DNA of 64,000 nt from Bog-473 sp963738135. Lineage in GTDB: Bacteria; Actinomycetota; Acidimicrobiia; Acidimicrobiales; RAAP-2. The notes under the pieces are model-generated. The model was not told where the DNA came from, ran no database searches, and saw only the letters and a program-made list of their open reading frames with translations. The stretch is taken from assembly GCA_963738135.1 (NCBI GenBank), contig CAVTVK010000006.1, positions 124,001 through 188,000 on the forward strand, written 5' to 3'. Positions 55,905 through 64,000 of this stretch are shown piece after piece. The translations under genes and the position numbers were made by a program. Positions within the stretch are counted from its first letter, which is position 1. Each line of letters opens with the position of its first letter.

Positions 55905-57968
55905 GTGAACCACCTGGCTGACGAGACCAGCCCGTATCTCCGCCAGCATGCCGACAACCCCGTGGAATGGTTCCCCTGGGGTGACGAGGCTCTGCAACGA
56001 GCTCGCGACGAGGACAAACCCCTGTTCGTCTCCATCGGGTACGCCTCGTGCCACTGGTGCCACGTCATGGCCCACGAAAGCTTCGAGGATCCCGGCGTGG
56101 CGGCGGACCTGGCCAAGTCCTTTATTTCCGTCAAGGTCGATCGCGAGGAGCGCCCCGACCTCGATGCCGTCTACATGGCTGCCACGCAGGCCCTGACCGG
56201 TTCCGGGGGCTGGCCCATGTCGGTCTTCTGTACGCCGGACGGGCGTCCCTTCTATGCCGGGACCTACTTCCCCCCCGTCGAGCGCCAGGGAATGCCCTCC
56301 TTTCGGCGCGTGGTGCAGGCTCTGGGTGACGCCTGGTCCAACGATCGGGCCCAGGTGATCGAACAAGCGGACGCGCTCGTCGGTGCCGTGCAGCGGGAGC
56401 TTCGCTTGGCCGAGGCGCTCACCGCGGAATCAGGCGGAGGGGGAGCTCCAGCTGGTGGGCCGACGCTGCGATTGGCCGGAGCGGCCCCGCGGAGTGGCCC
56501 TGACCCCGCTGTGCTCGTCGAGCAGGTGGTCGCCGGCGTGGCCGCCGGTTTCGACCCCGAGTGGGGAGGCTTCGGACCTGCGCCCAAGTTCCCCCGACCA
56601 ACTCTGGTCGACCTGTGTCTGCGACGCGCCCGCGAGCGTGGATCCGATGCGGCGCACGCCCGACATATGGGCCTGCGCACCCTCGACGGCATGGCGGCCG
56701 GGGGCATCTACGACCACATCGTCGGCGGGTTCTGCCGGTACTCCACCGACGCCCACTGGTTGGTCCCCCACTTCGAGAAGATGTTGACCGACCAGGCTCA
56801 ACTGGCCCGGGCCTATCTCCATGCGTGGCAAGACGGTGGGCGAACCGACTATCTCGGCGTGGTCACCGAGACCCTGGACTTCGTCCTGCGGGACCTGTCG
56901 ACTGCCGAGGGCGCGCTCTACTCGTCCTTCGACGCCGACGCCGGTGGGATCGAAGGGTCACACGCCACGTTCACGGTGGAAGAGTTGAGAGACATCCTTC
57001 CGGCCCCGCTGGTCGGGCCGGCGGCCGAGTGGTACGGGATCACGCCCCGCGGCAACTGGGAGGGGCGCTCCATACCGGTCCGTCCCGTCGGGGCCGCGTT
57101 GGAACGCCCGCCCGAGGTGGAGGAGGCTCGCCTGCTGCTCGCGGCCGCGAGGGCGACACGCGTGCAGCCTGCCCGGGACGAGAAGGTGCTGACCGAGTGG
57201 AACGCCATGACGGTGGCGACTCTCGCCGAGGTGGCGGCGGCCACCGGTCGGGCGGACTACGGGCGCCGAGCCGAGGAGATCGGCGAATTCCTCTGGGCCT
57301 CCATGTATGCGGACGGGAGGCTCATGCGAAGTTGGCAAGGCGGACGGGCCCGCCATCTGGCCGTCGCGGCGGACTACGCCTGGCTTGCCGAGGCTTCCTT
57401 CCGTCTGTCCGAATGGACGGGCCGGGCCAGGTGGCGGGAACGGGCGGTACGGGCGGTCCATCAGCTGCTCGACCTGTTCTGGGATGAAACCTCCGGCGGG
57501 TTCTTCACCACTGGCAGCGACGCCGAGGCCCTCGTGGTCCGACCCAAGGAGTTCCTCGACGGCGCCGTGCCGGCATCCAACTCCATCGCCGTCGCCGCCT
57601 TGTTGCACGCCGCGGCCTTTGTCGACGACGCCAGGGTGGAGGAAGCGATCGAACGCACCGTCACGCTGGCGGGGCCCCTGCTGGAGCGGCACCCCGGGGC
57701 GCTCGCCGACATGGTCGCCGCACTGCCCATGTGGGGCGGGCGCAACGAGATCGTCATTACAGGCGAACGCCCGGACCTGCTCTCCGAGGTACGCCGGAAT
57801 TGGCTCCCCGCTGCCGTGGTCGTGTGGGGCGAGCCAGATGCCGGGCCCCTCTTCGAGGACCGCCCCTCGGATCCGGGCCTGGCCTACGTCTGCCATGGTC
57901 GCTCGTGCCTGATTCCCGCCGGAGACGCCGGCACTCTGGCGGGCCAGATCGAGCCGCTGGCCGGATGA
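55905..57968 (+). CDS. YyaL/DUF255 thioredoxin-domain protein
   Basis: 687 aa. N-terminal thioredoxin-like domain starting LADETSPYLRQHADNPVEWF with the SCHWCHVMAHESF active site (C-x-x-C), then an (alpha/alpha)6 barrel resembling N-acylglucosamine epimerases (KFPRPTLVDLC, GGIYDHIVGGFCRYSTDAHW, HFEKMLTDQAQLARAYL). Widespread and conserved; function unproven. Full length in one frame. Stop overlaps the next gene's ATG. Confidence 0.92.
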   Translation: MNHLADETSPYLRQHADNPVEWFPWGDEALQRARDEDKPLFVSIGYASCHWCHVMAHESFEDPGVAADLAKSFISVKVDREERPDLDAVYMAATQALTGSGGWPMSVFCTPDGRPFYAGTYFPPVERQGMPSFRRVVQALGDAWSNDRAQVIEQADALVGAVQRELRLAEALTAESGGGGAPAGGPTLRLAGAAPRSGPDPAVLVEQVVAGVAAGFDPEWGGFGPAPKFPRPTLVDLCLRRARERGSDAAHARHMGLRTLDGMAAGGIYDHIVGGFCRYSTDAHWLVPHFEKMLTDQAQLARAYLHAWQDGGRTDYLGVVTETLDFVLRDLSTAEGALYSSFDADAGGIEGSHATFTVEELRDILPAPLVGPAAEWYGITPRGNWEGRSIPVRPVGAALERPPEVEEARLLLAAARATRVQPARDEKVLTEWNAMTVATLAEVAAATGRADYGRRAEEIGEFLWASMYADGRLMRSWQGGRARHLAVAADYAWLAEASFRLSEWTGRARWRERAVRAVHQLLDLFWDETSGGFFTTGSDAEALVVRPKEFLDGAVPASNSIAVAALLHAAAFVDDARVEEAIERTVTLAGPLLERHPGALADMVAALPMWGGRNEIVITGERPDLLSEVRRNWLPAAVVVWGEPDAGPLFEDRPSDPGLAYVCHGRSCLIPAGDAGTLAGQIEPLAG

Positions 57969-58789
57969 GCGGACCCTCGTTGGATCCGGAGACGGACGGC
58001 ACCGGAGGCGCCGTGGATGGCGACGCCGGGACCGCCCGTGACCACGACGAGCCCGGCGCCGACGCTGCAGTGACTGATCGACGGGCGGAAACGGCGACCG
58101 ACCCGACGCGCCTGCTGCGTCGCTCCGCCCGCCGTACCGAACGCGTTCCGACGGCCGGCGGCTCCACGCTCCATCTGCTCGTGCTGTCCTCGACTGTCGA
58201 AGACACGACAGTGGTCGACCTGGCGACCCGCACGGTCATGCGGGTCCGGGTGCCGTGGCCCGAAGGCCACGACCCGGACATCAGCACCTTCGACGTGGTG
58301 GAGGTGACCCTGGCGGATGATCCTGAACGCGACGATCTGGCGCGGCCGGAAGCGACCACCGTCGCCGACCTCCCGCGCCATGTCGGGACTCTGCGGGGCC
58401 GACATCTCCGCAAGCTCCTGCGGCGGCTCGTGGCGTCCCCCGACGGCCCTCTGCTCGGATTCCCGGGGCCCTCGGCTCCCTACTGGGAGTTCAGGGGCTT
58501 CCGGCCCTCTGTAGCGCTCATCGAGCCGACCAGACGGCCCCAGCTCATAAGGAGGCAGGCTGACGGCACGACCTGGGTCCGCTTCGGGTGGGACCGCGAC
58601 GACGTGTGGCTCCCGGTGGAGGACCGCAACGCCGCCCGCGCCCTCGATGCGGCCCGGCGCGAGCGTCTGAGCGGGAAGAGCCTCTCCACCGCCTTGGGGT
58701 TCGAGCCTCAGTATCTCCTGGTAACGGTCAGCCCCCCGCGGGACGGCCACTGCTACAAGGTGTGCGCCGCGGTCCTGCCCCGGGGATGA
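57965..58789 (+). CDS. hypothetical protein coupled to the YyaL gene
   Basis: 274 aa; ATG 57965 overlaps the YyaL stop (ATGA). The first 60 residues are acidic and disordered. Then an alpha/beta region: TLHLLVLSSTVEDTTVVDLA, VVEVTLADDPERDDLARPEA, ending LGFEPQYLLVTVSPPRDGHC. No family recognised. Coupling suggests functional linkage with YyaL or simple cotranscription. Confidence 0.6.
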   Translation: MSGPSLDPETDGTGGAVDGDAGTARDHDEPGADAAVTDRRAETATDPTRLLRRSARRTERVPTAGGSTLHLLVLSSTVEDTTVVDLATRTVMRVRVPWPEGHDPDISTFDVVEVTLADDPERDDLARPEATTVADLPRHVGTLRGRHLRKLLRRLVASPDGPLLGFPGPSAPYWEFRGFRPSVALIEPTRRPQLIRRQADGTTWVRFGWDRDDVWLPVEDRNAARALDAARRERLSGKSLSTALGFEPQYLLVTVSPPRDGHCYKVCAAVLPRG

Positions 58790-58837
58790 TCGGGTTGTGC
58801 ATGGAAGCCGGCGCCCGCTGTGGCAGCCGGTTCGGCC

Positions 58838-59509
58838 TCAGCGGCCGAGCTTGCCGCCAGCCAGGTCCTCGGCCATCGCCCACCCGAAAGCAACCAGCCG
58901 ATCGCCTCGGTCGGCCTTGAAGCTGTCGAAGTGCGTCTCGACCCCCTCGGGGATCTTGACCTTCGGGGCGAAGAAGTCCAGGCCACCGGCGACGGAGCCA
59001 TCCCCCTTCAGGACGAAGGTGCGGTCATCGAGCCTGCTCTCGCAGCCGAAGCGCTTCGACAGACGGCGCGCCCACGCCCGCTCCTCGCCCGAGCTCTTGT
59101 GGCCCGGAAAGGGAACGACATCCTGCAGCCCGTTGAAGGCACGGAAACCCTCGGGCGTCAGAAGGCGGGTACCCAGCAGGACGTCCTCGTCTGGAAAGGC
59201 GAGCAGGGCCCGGCGGTACTGGTCGACCATGATGCCCTTGAGGGCGGCCTCGGCACGCGATGTGCGATCGACCAGCGCCAGTCCGACGAGCAGCGAAGGG
59301 GTCCCCCCGATGCGCTCGAGAGTGCAGAACGAGTACCCCCGCAGCTTGTTCCCCTCCCGGGCCTGGGTGATGAGCACCCAGGCTTCACGCTCTTTGGAGA
59401 GATAACCGATGTCGAAGCCGGGTGGCCGGTCCGCACAAAGATCCGCCATTTCGACGAGCTCAGCGTCGCTGAGCGCAGTGCAATCCTTGGTGCTCACTAC
59501 GATCGGCAT
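58838..59509 (-). CDS. hypothetical protein, possibly GNAT-like
   Basis: 223 aa. Alternating strands and helices; GYSFCTLERIGGTPSLLVGL then ALVDRTSRAEAALKGIMVDQ resembles the beta4-helix3 part of an acyltransferase, but the R-x-x-G-x-G loop is absent. C-terminal LDFFAPKVKIPEGVETHFDS. Convergent with the preceding gene. I do not recognise the family. Confidence 0.55.
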   Translation of the reverse strand: MPIVVSTKDCTALSDAELVEMADLCADRPPGFDIGYLSKEREAWVLITQAREGNKLRGYSFCTLERIGGTPSLLVGLALVDRTSRAEAALKGIMVDQYRRALLAFPDEDVLLGTRLLTPEGFRAFNGLQDVVPFPGHKSSGEERAWARRLSKRFGCESRLDDRTFVLKGDGSVAGGLDFFAPKVKIPEGVETHFDSFKADRGDRLVAFGWAMAEDLAGGKLGR

Positions 59510-59635
59510 GGGGTCAGTCTACTGGTTGTCTTCAGCGCGTTCCCAACCGGGGCCATCGCCCCGATGGCGGATGCGGCCTGTCGACCCCACCATCAGCCCA
59601 GGTCAGATCCTCTTTCTGACGCTCTCGTCAGCGAG

Positions 59636-62600
59636 TCAGGAGAGGACGGCGCTCTGGCCGAGCAAGCGCTTGAGTTCCCCCACCAGGCCGTTGCGACAGT
59701 CAACGTTGAACTCCGGGGGGAGGCGCAGCACCTTGGCGCCCACGTGGAGAAGCACCGGCGACGGCCCGGGGTGCCCGCTCAGCACGTCTTTCAACCCGTC
59801 GACCTTGGCATCCGTCAGCACACCCAGGGGCAGGGTGATGTGCAGATCCTCCTGGCCCCGTTCGAGGATGGGGCGGGAGACCTCCATACAGACGATCTTG
59901 GGCTCCTCCTCACGGGTATCCAGCCGGCCCCGTACGACGAGGATGGCGTCATTCTCGATCAGGGCGCCGTACTCAGCCATGGTCTTGGGGAAGACGAAGA
60001 CCTCCATGGCCGCCTGTAGGTCCTCCAACACGAAACGGGCCATGAGATCGCCCTTCTTCGTATAGGAGCGACGCAGATCCGTCACCACGCCGCCAACTGA
60101 TCGGACCGGGGCGCGGTCCCCAACAGCCGTGTCGTCCTCCCGCATGTCCGACAGCGTGCAGTCGGTGTGCCGGCCCATGGCGGCCTCGTAGCCCATCAGC
60201 GGGTGATCGCTCACGTACAGCCCGAGCATCTCTTTCTCGAAGGCCAGACGCTGAGCCTTGTCGAACTCGGTGTCGGGGATGGCAACCTTGGCCCCGCCCC
60301 AACCCGGGTCGGTCTGCTCATCCTCGAACGCGGCGAAGAGGGATGTGATGCCGAGGTCCTGCTCCTTGCGGCGCTCGAGCGTACGGTCGACGACGGACTC
60401 CAGCACGAGACACAGACCTTGGCGGGGGTGGCCCATCGAATCGAACGCGCCGCCTTTGACCAGCGATTCCATCGTCCGCTTGTTGAGGACGACCGGGTCG
60501 ACCCGGGTGCAGAAGTCGAAGATGTCCGCGAACGGTCCGTTGGCATTGCGCTCGACCACGATCCGCTCCACCAGGCTCTCGCCCACATTCCGCACGGCGG
60601 CCAGGCCGAAGACGATGGCTTGCCCTGGCCCGCCACCTCCGCTCTCTCCCACACTCCGGTCGGGAGCGAATTCGGCGACCGAGCGGTTGACGTCAGGTAC
60701 CTGCACGTCGATTCCCATGGACCGGCACTCGGCGAGGTAGACGGCGGTCTTGTCCTTGTTGTCCTTCACCGATGTGAGCAACGCGGACATGTACTCGACC
60801 GGGTAGTGCGCCTTGAGCCATGCCGTCTGGTACGCCACGAGGCCGTAGCCGTACGAGTGAGACTTGTTGAACGCGTAGTCGGCGAAGGGCTCGATGATGT
60901 CGAAGAGCTGGGTCCCCAGCTCTTCGCCATAGCCCTCGGTGATGCACCCCGCAATGAACTTCTCGCGCTCGGCGGCGATCAACTTGCGGATCTTCTTGCC
61001 GCATGCCTTCCGAAGGTTGTCAGCCTCTTCGAGGCTGTAGCCGGCGAACTTCTGCGCGACCCGCATGACCGACTCTTGGTAGAGCATGAGCCCGTACGTG
61101 TCCTTGAGTATGGGCTCGATGTCGGGGTGAAGGTAGGTGAGCTCCTTGCGCCCGTTCTTCAGCTCGGGGTAGTCGCGGTGCATGTTGGCCGCCATCGGGC
61201 CCGGCCGGTAGAGCGCCACGAGGGCGGCCACGTCGTCGAAGCTCGTCGGGGCGAGCGCGCGCAGGGTCTGGCGCATCGCAGCGCCCTCGAGCTGGAAGAC
61301 ACCGATCGACTCGGCACGCCGCAGCATTTCGAGTGTCGGCTGGTCGTCGAGGTCGACACCGTCGATGTCGGGCCTCTCGCCCGTCTCGACCTCAATGAGA
61401 TCGAGGGCGCGTTCCATGACGGAGAGATTGCGCAGGCCGAGGAAGTCCATCTTCAGCAGCCCCAGGTCCTCGACTCCGTGCATTTCGTACTGGGTGACGA
61501 TCGGGGCGTCCTCGGGATTCTCGCCGGCACCGGGCTTGCGCTGGATCGGGAGATAGTTTGTCAAGGGGTCGCGGGAGATCACGACGGCCGCGGCGTGGAT
61601 GCCGTCCTGACGACGGAGCCCCTCGAGCCCGAGCGCGACCTCAATGACCTCTTTGGCGTCGGGGTCGACGTCACGCATCGCGCGCAACTCGGACGCTGCC
61701 GCGAAGCCCTCCTCGTGCCCATCCGTCTTGGTGATGCACGCGTGGAGCGGGGTGTCGCGGCCCATCACCAGAGGCGGCATCAGCTTCGCGATCTTGTCGC
61801 CGACGATGTAGGGCTTACCCAGTACCCGCGCCGCGTCGCGCACGGCGGCACGGGCCTTGATCGTCGAGAAGGTGATCACCTGGGCCACGCGGTCGCTGCC
61901 GTACTTCTCCGCTGCGTAGCGCATGACGTCGGCGCGGTAACGCTCGTCGAAGTCCATGTCGATGTCGGGCATCTGCTTGCGACCCGGGTTCAAGAACCGC
62001 TCGAAGAGCAAGTCGTAGCGGATCGGGTCGAGGTCCACGATCTTGAGGCAGTACGCCACGCAACAGCCGGCCGCCGATCCCCGGCCGGGGCCGACGCGAA
62101 TGTTGGACTCGCGGGCGAAGCGGATCAGGTCCCACACGACGAGGAAGTAGGCGGCGAAGCCCATGTTCCCGATGACGTTGAGCTCGTAGTCGAGCCGCTC
62201 CACCACTTCCGAAGGCAGCGAGACGCCGTAGCGCTCCCGCGCCCCTTCGAAGGTGAGGTCGCGCAGATACGCCAGCGCCCGTTCCTCGTACGTGTCGCCG
62301 CTGAAGCTGTCCGGCACCGGGAATTCCGGCAAGCTCGGCTTGCCAAGCTCGATCTGTACGTCGGCCCGCTCGGCGATGAGCAGCGTGTTGTCGCAGGCCT
62401 CAGGGACATCGCGAAAGAGATGCCGCATTTCGGCGGCCGACTTGAGGTAATGCTCGGTGCCCTCGAACTTGAAGCGGTTGGTGTCGGAGATGAGGGCGCC
62501 CGTTTGCACGCACAGCAAGGCGTCGTGGGCGACCGCATCCTCGCGGTGGGTGTAGTGGCTGTCGTTTGTGGCCAGGAGCGGCGCGTCGATCCGACGGGCA

Positions 62601-63223
62601 ATCTCGATGAGCTGCGGATTCGTTCGGTGCTGGTCGGCGATGCCATGGTCCTGCAATTCGACGAAGAGGTTGTCTCTGCCGAAGATGTCCTGCAGACGGG
62701 CCGCTTTCTTCTCGGCCCCCTCCACGTCTCCGGCGAGCAGCGACTGGAGCACCACGCCACCCAGGCACCCCGTCGTGGCGATCAGGCCGTCGTGATGGCG
62801 TTCGAGCAGCTCCCAGTCGACCCTCGGCTTGTAGTAGTAGCCCTCGAGATAGGCCGCCGAGGACAGCTGCATCAGGTTGCGATAGCCCGCGACCGTCTCG
62901 GCCAACAAAGTGAGGTGGTAATAGAGCTTCTGGCCTCCGTCGACGTCGCCCCCGGTGTCGTCGACGCGGCCCCGGCGCACCGGGCGCTCCAGGCGCGACT
63001 CGCCAGCCATGTAGGACTCGGTGCCGATGATGGGGACGATGCCCTGGTCGCGACAGGCCTTGTAGAAATCGAGAACTCCGTACATGTTCCCGTGGTCCGT
63101 GATGCCCAGGGCGGGCTGGCCGTCGGCGACGGCGGCAGCGACCAGGTCCCCCACCCGAGCCGCCCCGTCCAGCATGGAGAACTCGGTGTGGGTGTGCAGA
63201 TGCGTAAACGACCGCTCCGACAC
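59636..63223 (-). CDS. dnaE: DNA polymerase III alpha subunit
   Basis: 1195 aa replicative polymerase. Intact PHP domain (LHTHTEFSMLDGAARVGDLV, GITDHGNMYG), consistent with an active proofreading PHP as in actinobacterial DnaE1. Palm aspartates in PDIDMDFDERYRADV, and VGPGRGSAAGCCVAYCL; then beta-binding and OB domains (RFVLEDLQAAMEVFVFP). AAAGGAGG lies just before GTG 63223. No intein interrupts it. Frame intact over 3.6 kb. Confidence 0.98.
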   Translation of the reverse strand: MSERSFTHLHTHTEFSMLDGAARVGDLVAAAVADGQPALGITDHGNMYGVLDFYKACRDQGIVPIIGTESYMAGESRLERPVRRGRVDDTGGDVDGGQKLYYHLTLLAETVAGYRNLMQLSSAAYLEGYYYKPRVDWELLERHHDGLIATTGCLGGVVLQSLLAGDVEGAEKKAARLQDIFGRDNLFVELQDHGIADQHRTNPQLIEIARRIDAPLLATNDSHYTHREDAVAHDALLCVQTGALISDTNRFKFEGTEHYLKSAAEMRHLFRDVPEACDNTLLIAERADVQIELGKPSLPEFPVPDSFSGDTYEERALAYLRDLTFEGARERYGVSLPSEVVERLDYELNVIGNMGFAAYFLVVWDLIRFARESNIRVGPGRGSAAGCCVAYCLKIVDLDPIRYDLLFERFLNPGRKQMPDIDMDFDERYRADVMRYAAEKYGSDRVAQVITFSTIKARAAVRDAARVLGKPYIVGDKIAKLMPPLVMGRDTPLHACITKTDGHEEGFAAASELRAMRDVDPDAKEVIEVALGLEGLRRQDGIHAAAVVISRDPLTNYLPIQRKPGAGENPEDAPIVTQYEMHGVEDLGLLKMDFLGLRNLSVMERALDLIEVETGERPDIDGVDLDDQPTLEMLRRAESIGVFQLEGAAMRQTLRALAPTSFDDVAALVALYRPGPMAANMHRDYPELKNGRKELTYLHPDIEPILKDTYGLMLYQESVMRVAQKFAGYSLEEADNLRKACGKKIRKLIAAEREKFIAGCITEGYGEELGTQLFDIIEPFADYAFNKSHSYGYGLVAYQTAWLKAHYPVEYMSALLTSVKDNKDKTAVYLAECRSMGIDVQVPDVNRSVAEFAPDRSVGESGGGGPGQAIVFGLAAVRNVGESLVERIVVERNANGPFADIFDFCTRVDPVVLNKRTMESLVKGGAFDSMGHPRQGLCLVLESVVDRTLERRKEQDLGITSLFAAFEDEQTDPGWGGAKVAIPDTEFDKAQRLAFEKEMLGLYVSDHPLMGYEAAMGRHTDCTLSDMREDDTAVGDRAPVRSVGGVVTDLRRSYTKKGDLMARFVLEDLQAAMEVFVFPKTMAEYGALIENDAILVVRGRLDTREEEPKIVCMEVSRPILERGQEDLHITLPLGVLTDAKVDGLKDVLSGHPGPSPVLLHVGAKVLRLPPEFNVDCRNGLVGELKRLLGQSAVLS

Positions 63224-63352
63224 CGGCCCTCCTTTCGCCACGTCCTATGAAACTTACACCTGTGTCATTCGCCCAGGGCTCAGCAATCTACCCCGGGTCG
63301 CAGCGCCCGTGGACGACCGATTCGAGGCCGTTCCTTTCGGATGGAGCCCCGC

Positions 63353-63895
63353 TCAGAGGTAGGCGCCGGTTCGTCCCCCCGACTCACCGGCCGAGGGCAG
63401 CCCACGCTGGCGCATCTCCTCGAGCTGGGCCCGAGCGGCCATCTGCTGTGACATCAGCGTTGCCTGAATGCCGTGGAAAAGGCCTTCGAGCCACCCGACG
63501 AGCTGCGCCTGCGCGATGCGCAACTCGGCGTCGCTCGGCGCATCGTTCCCGAACGGCGGAGCCATCCGTTCGAGCTCGGCGACCAGGTCGGGCGACAGGA
63601 CCTCTGAGAGGTCGCGGATCGATTGCTCATAGATTTCGCGCAGGCGCACCCGGCTCTTCTCGTCCAGCGGTGCGGACCGCACCTCGTCGAGCAGGGTCTT
63701 GACCATGGAGCCGATGCGCAAGACCTTGGCCGGCTCGTTCACCGATTCGGTCTGACGCTCCTCTTCGGTCTCTTCGCGGTTGCCCCCGGCCAGGACCTCG
63801 TCCGGCGACACGACCCCTCCCACGGAGTCGTCGGGTGGCGTGCCCTTGGTCACATCGTCGCTCTCGGTCACATCGTCGTTGATTGCGTCAGCCAT
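63353..63895 (-). CDS. bpa: bacterial proteasome activator Bpa (PafE)
   Basis: 180 aa. N-terminal acidic disordered region (1-55), then the four-helix core: VLRIGSMVKTLLDEVRSAPL, LREIYEQSIRDLSEVL, SDAELRIAQAQLVGWLEGLF-HGIQATLMSQQMAARAQLEE. The C-terminus ends G-A-Y-L, the docking tail that in mycobacteria is G-Q-Y-L and opens the 20S gate. It implies an Actinobacteria-type 20S proteasome in the genome; no prcBA gene lies in this window. ATG 63895 is preceded by GGAAGG. Confidence 0.9.
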   Translation of the reverse strand: MADAINDDVTESDDVTKGTPPDDSVGGVVSPDEVLAGGNREETEEERQTESVNEPAKVLRIGSMVKTLLDEVRSAPLDEKSRVRLREIYEQSIRDLSEVLSPDLVAELERMAPPFGNDAPSDAELRIAQAQLVGWLEGLFHGIQATLMSQQMAARAQLEEMRQRGLPSAGESGGRTGAYL

Positions 63896-64000
63896 CGTGC
63901 CTTCCGTCTCTGTCCGGTCGTCGGGGACGCTCGTCGGTGATCTCCCTTGGGATGACGGGCCCATGTTGCCACCGGCGGGATCCCCTCACGAAGCCCGCCA

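Noticed and set aside
59636..63223. Intein in dnaE
   Set aside because: The polymerase aligns continuously through the palm and fingers motifs with no inserted block.
60167..63250. 1027-codon open frame on the plus strand opposite dnaE
   Set aside because: Antisense shadow produced by GC-rich third positions; no recognisable domain, while dnaE on the other strand is complete.

Overview
The window is high-GC, gene-dense DNA from an actinobacterium. Markers include a mycobacterial-type integration host factor (mIHF), the bacterial proteasome activator Bpa, a DUF1844 gene beside infC, a helicase-dead PriA, a long-form HisG, an ECF41 sigma factor with its CMD partner, and a long aro-efp-nusB-pyr-carAB-mihF-gmk-rpoZ-coaBC-metK-priA-def-fmt run. 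The overall flavour suggests an Acidimicrobiia-like lineage rather than Streptomyces or Mycobacterium, but that placement is inference. No tRNA, rRNA, CRISPR array, prophage or insertion sequence was recognised.

Layout: 1-8.4 kb (minus strand) is infC-rpmI-rplT-trmH-pheS-pheT-GNAT and then argC-argJ (arginine). 8.6-13 kb mixes DUF1844, a TetR/SRPBCC divergent pair around a palindrome, a cold-shock-like protein, hisG, a hotdog thioesterase and an alpha/beta hydrolase. 13.1-16 kb is ribH-ribBA-ribD with its own promoter. 16-19.4 kb holds a two-gene phosphonate-type module (phosphonatase-like HAD plus FAD oxidoreductase), rpe and a methyltransferase. 19.4-41.5 kb is one long minus-strand housekeeping superoperon, transcribed in the order aroC-aroK-aroB-aroQ-pepQ-efp, nusB, pyrR-pyrB-pyrC-carA-carB-pyrD-pyrF-mihF-gmk-rpoZ-coaBC-metK-priA-def-fmt. 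41.6-46.4 kb has an Nfu-like Fe-S protein, a Cys-rich conserved protein, small proteins, a flavin reductase, a lipoprotein and tyrS. 46.5-53.5 kb is a menaquinone cluster of alternating strands (menD, menH, menA, menB, menE) with a carotenoid oxygenase. 53.5-64 kb carries the ECF41 sigma/CMD module, an SDR, a YyaL/DUF255 protein, two hypotheticals, dnaE and bpa.

Regulatory sequence stands out more than any single exotic gene. There is an ARG-box-like palindrome with an embedded TATACT at argC, an AUC start and long leader at infC, and a perfect TetR-type palindrome. A near-consensus promoter overlapped by a KstR-type motif precedes ribD. A canonical PyrR-binding hairpin sits just 5' of the pyrR Shine-Dalgarno sequence, and a consensus ECF41 promoter (TGTCACA-N16-CGTC) precedes the CMD gene. 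A recurring leaderless architecture (TANNNT 6-8 nt before the start codon) appears at heads of transcription units, including divergent men genes whose start codons nearly touch or overlap.

Sequence quality caveat: at least eleven otherwise well-conserved genes (pheT, SRPBCC, tetR, hisG, alpha/beta hydrolase, fmt, priA, pyrD, the Cys-rich protein, menD, SDR, plus the flavin reductase) are split between two frames. Most need removal of exactly one surplus base. Because many are essential, consensus errors are more likely than real pseudogenes.
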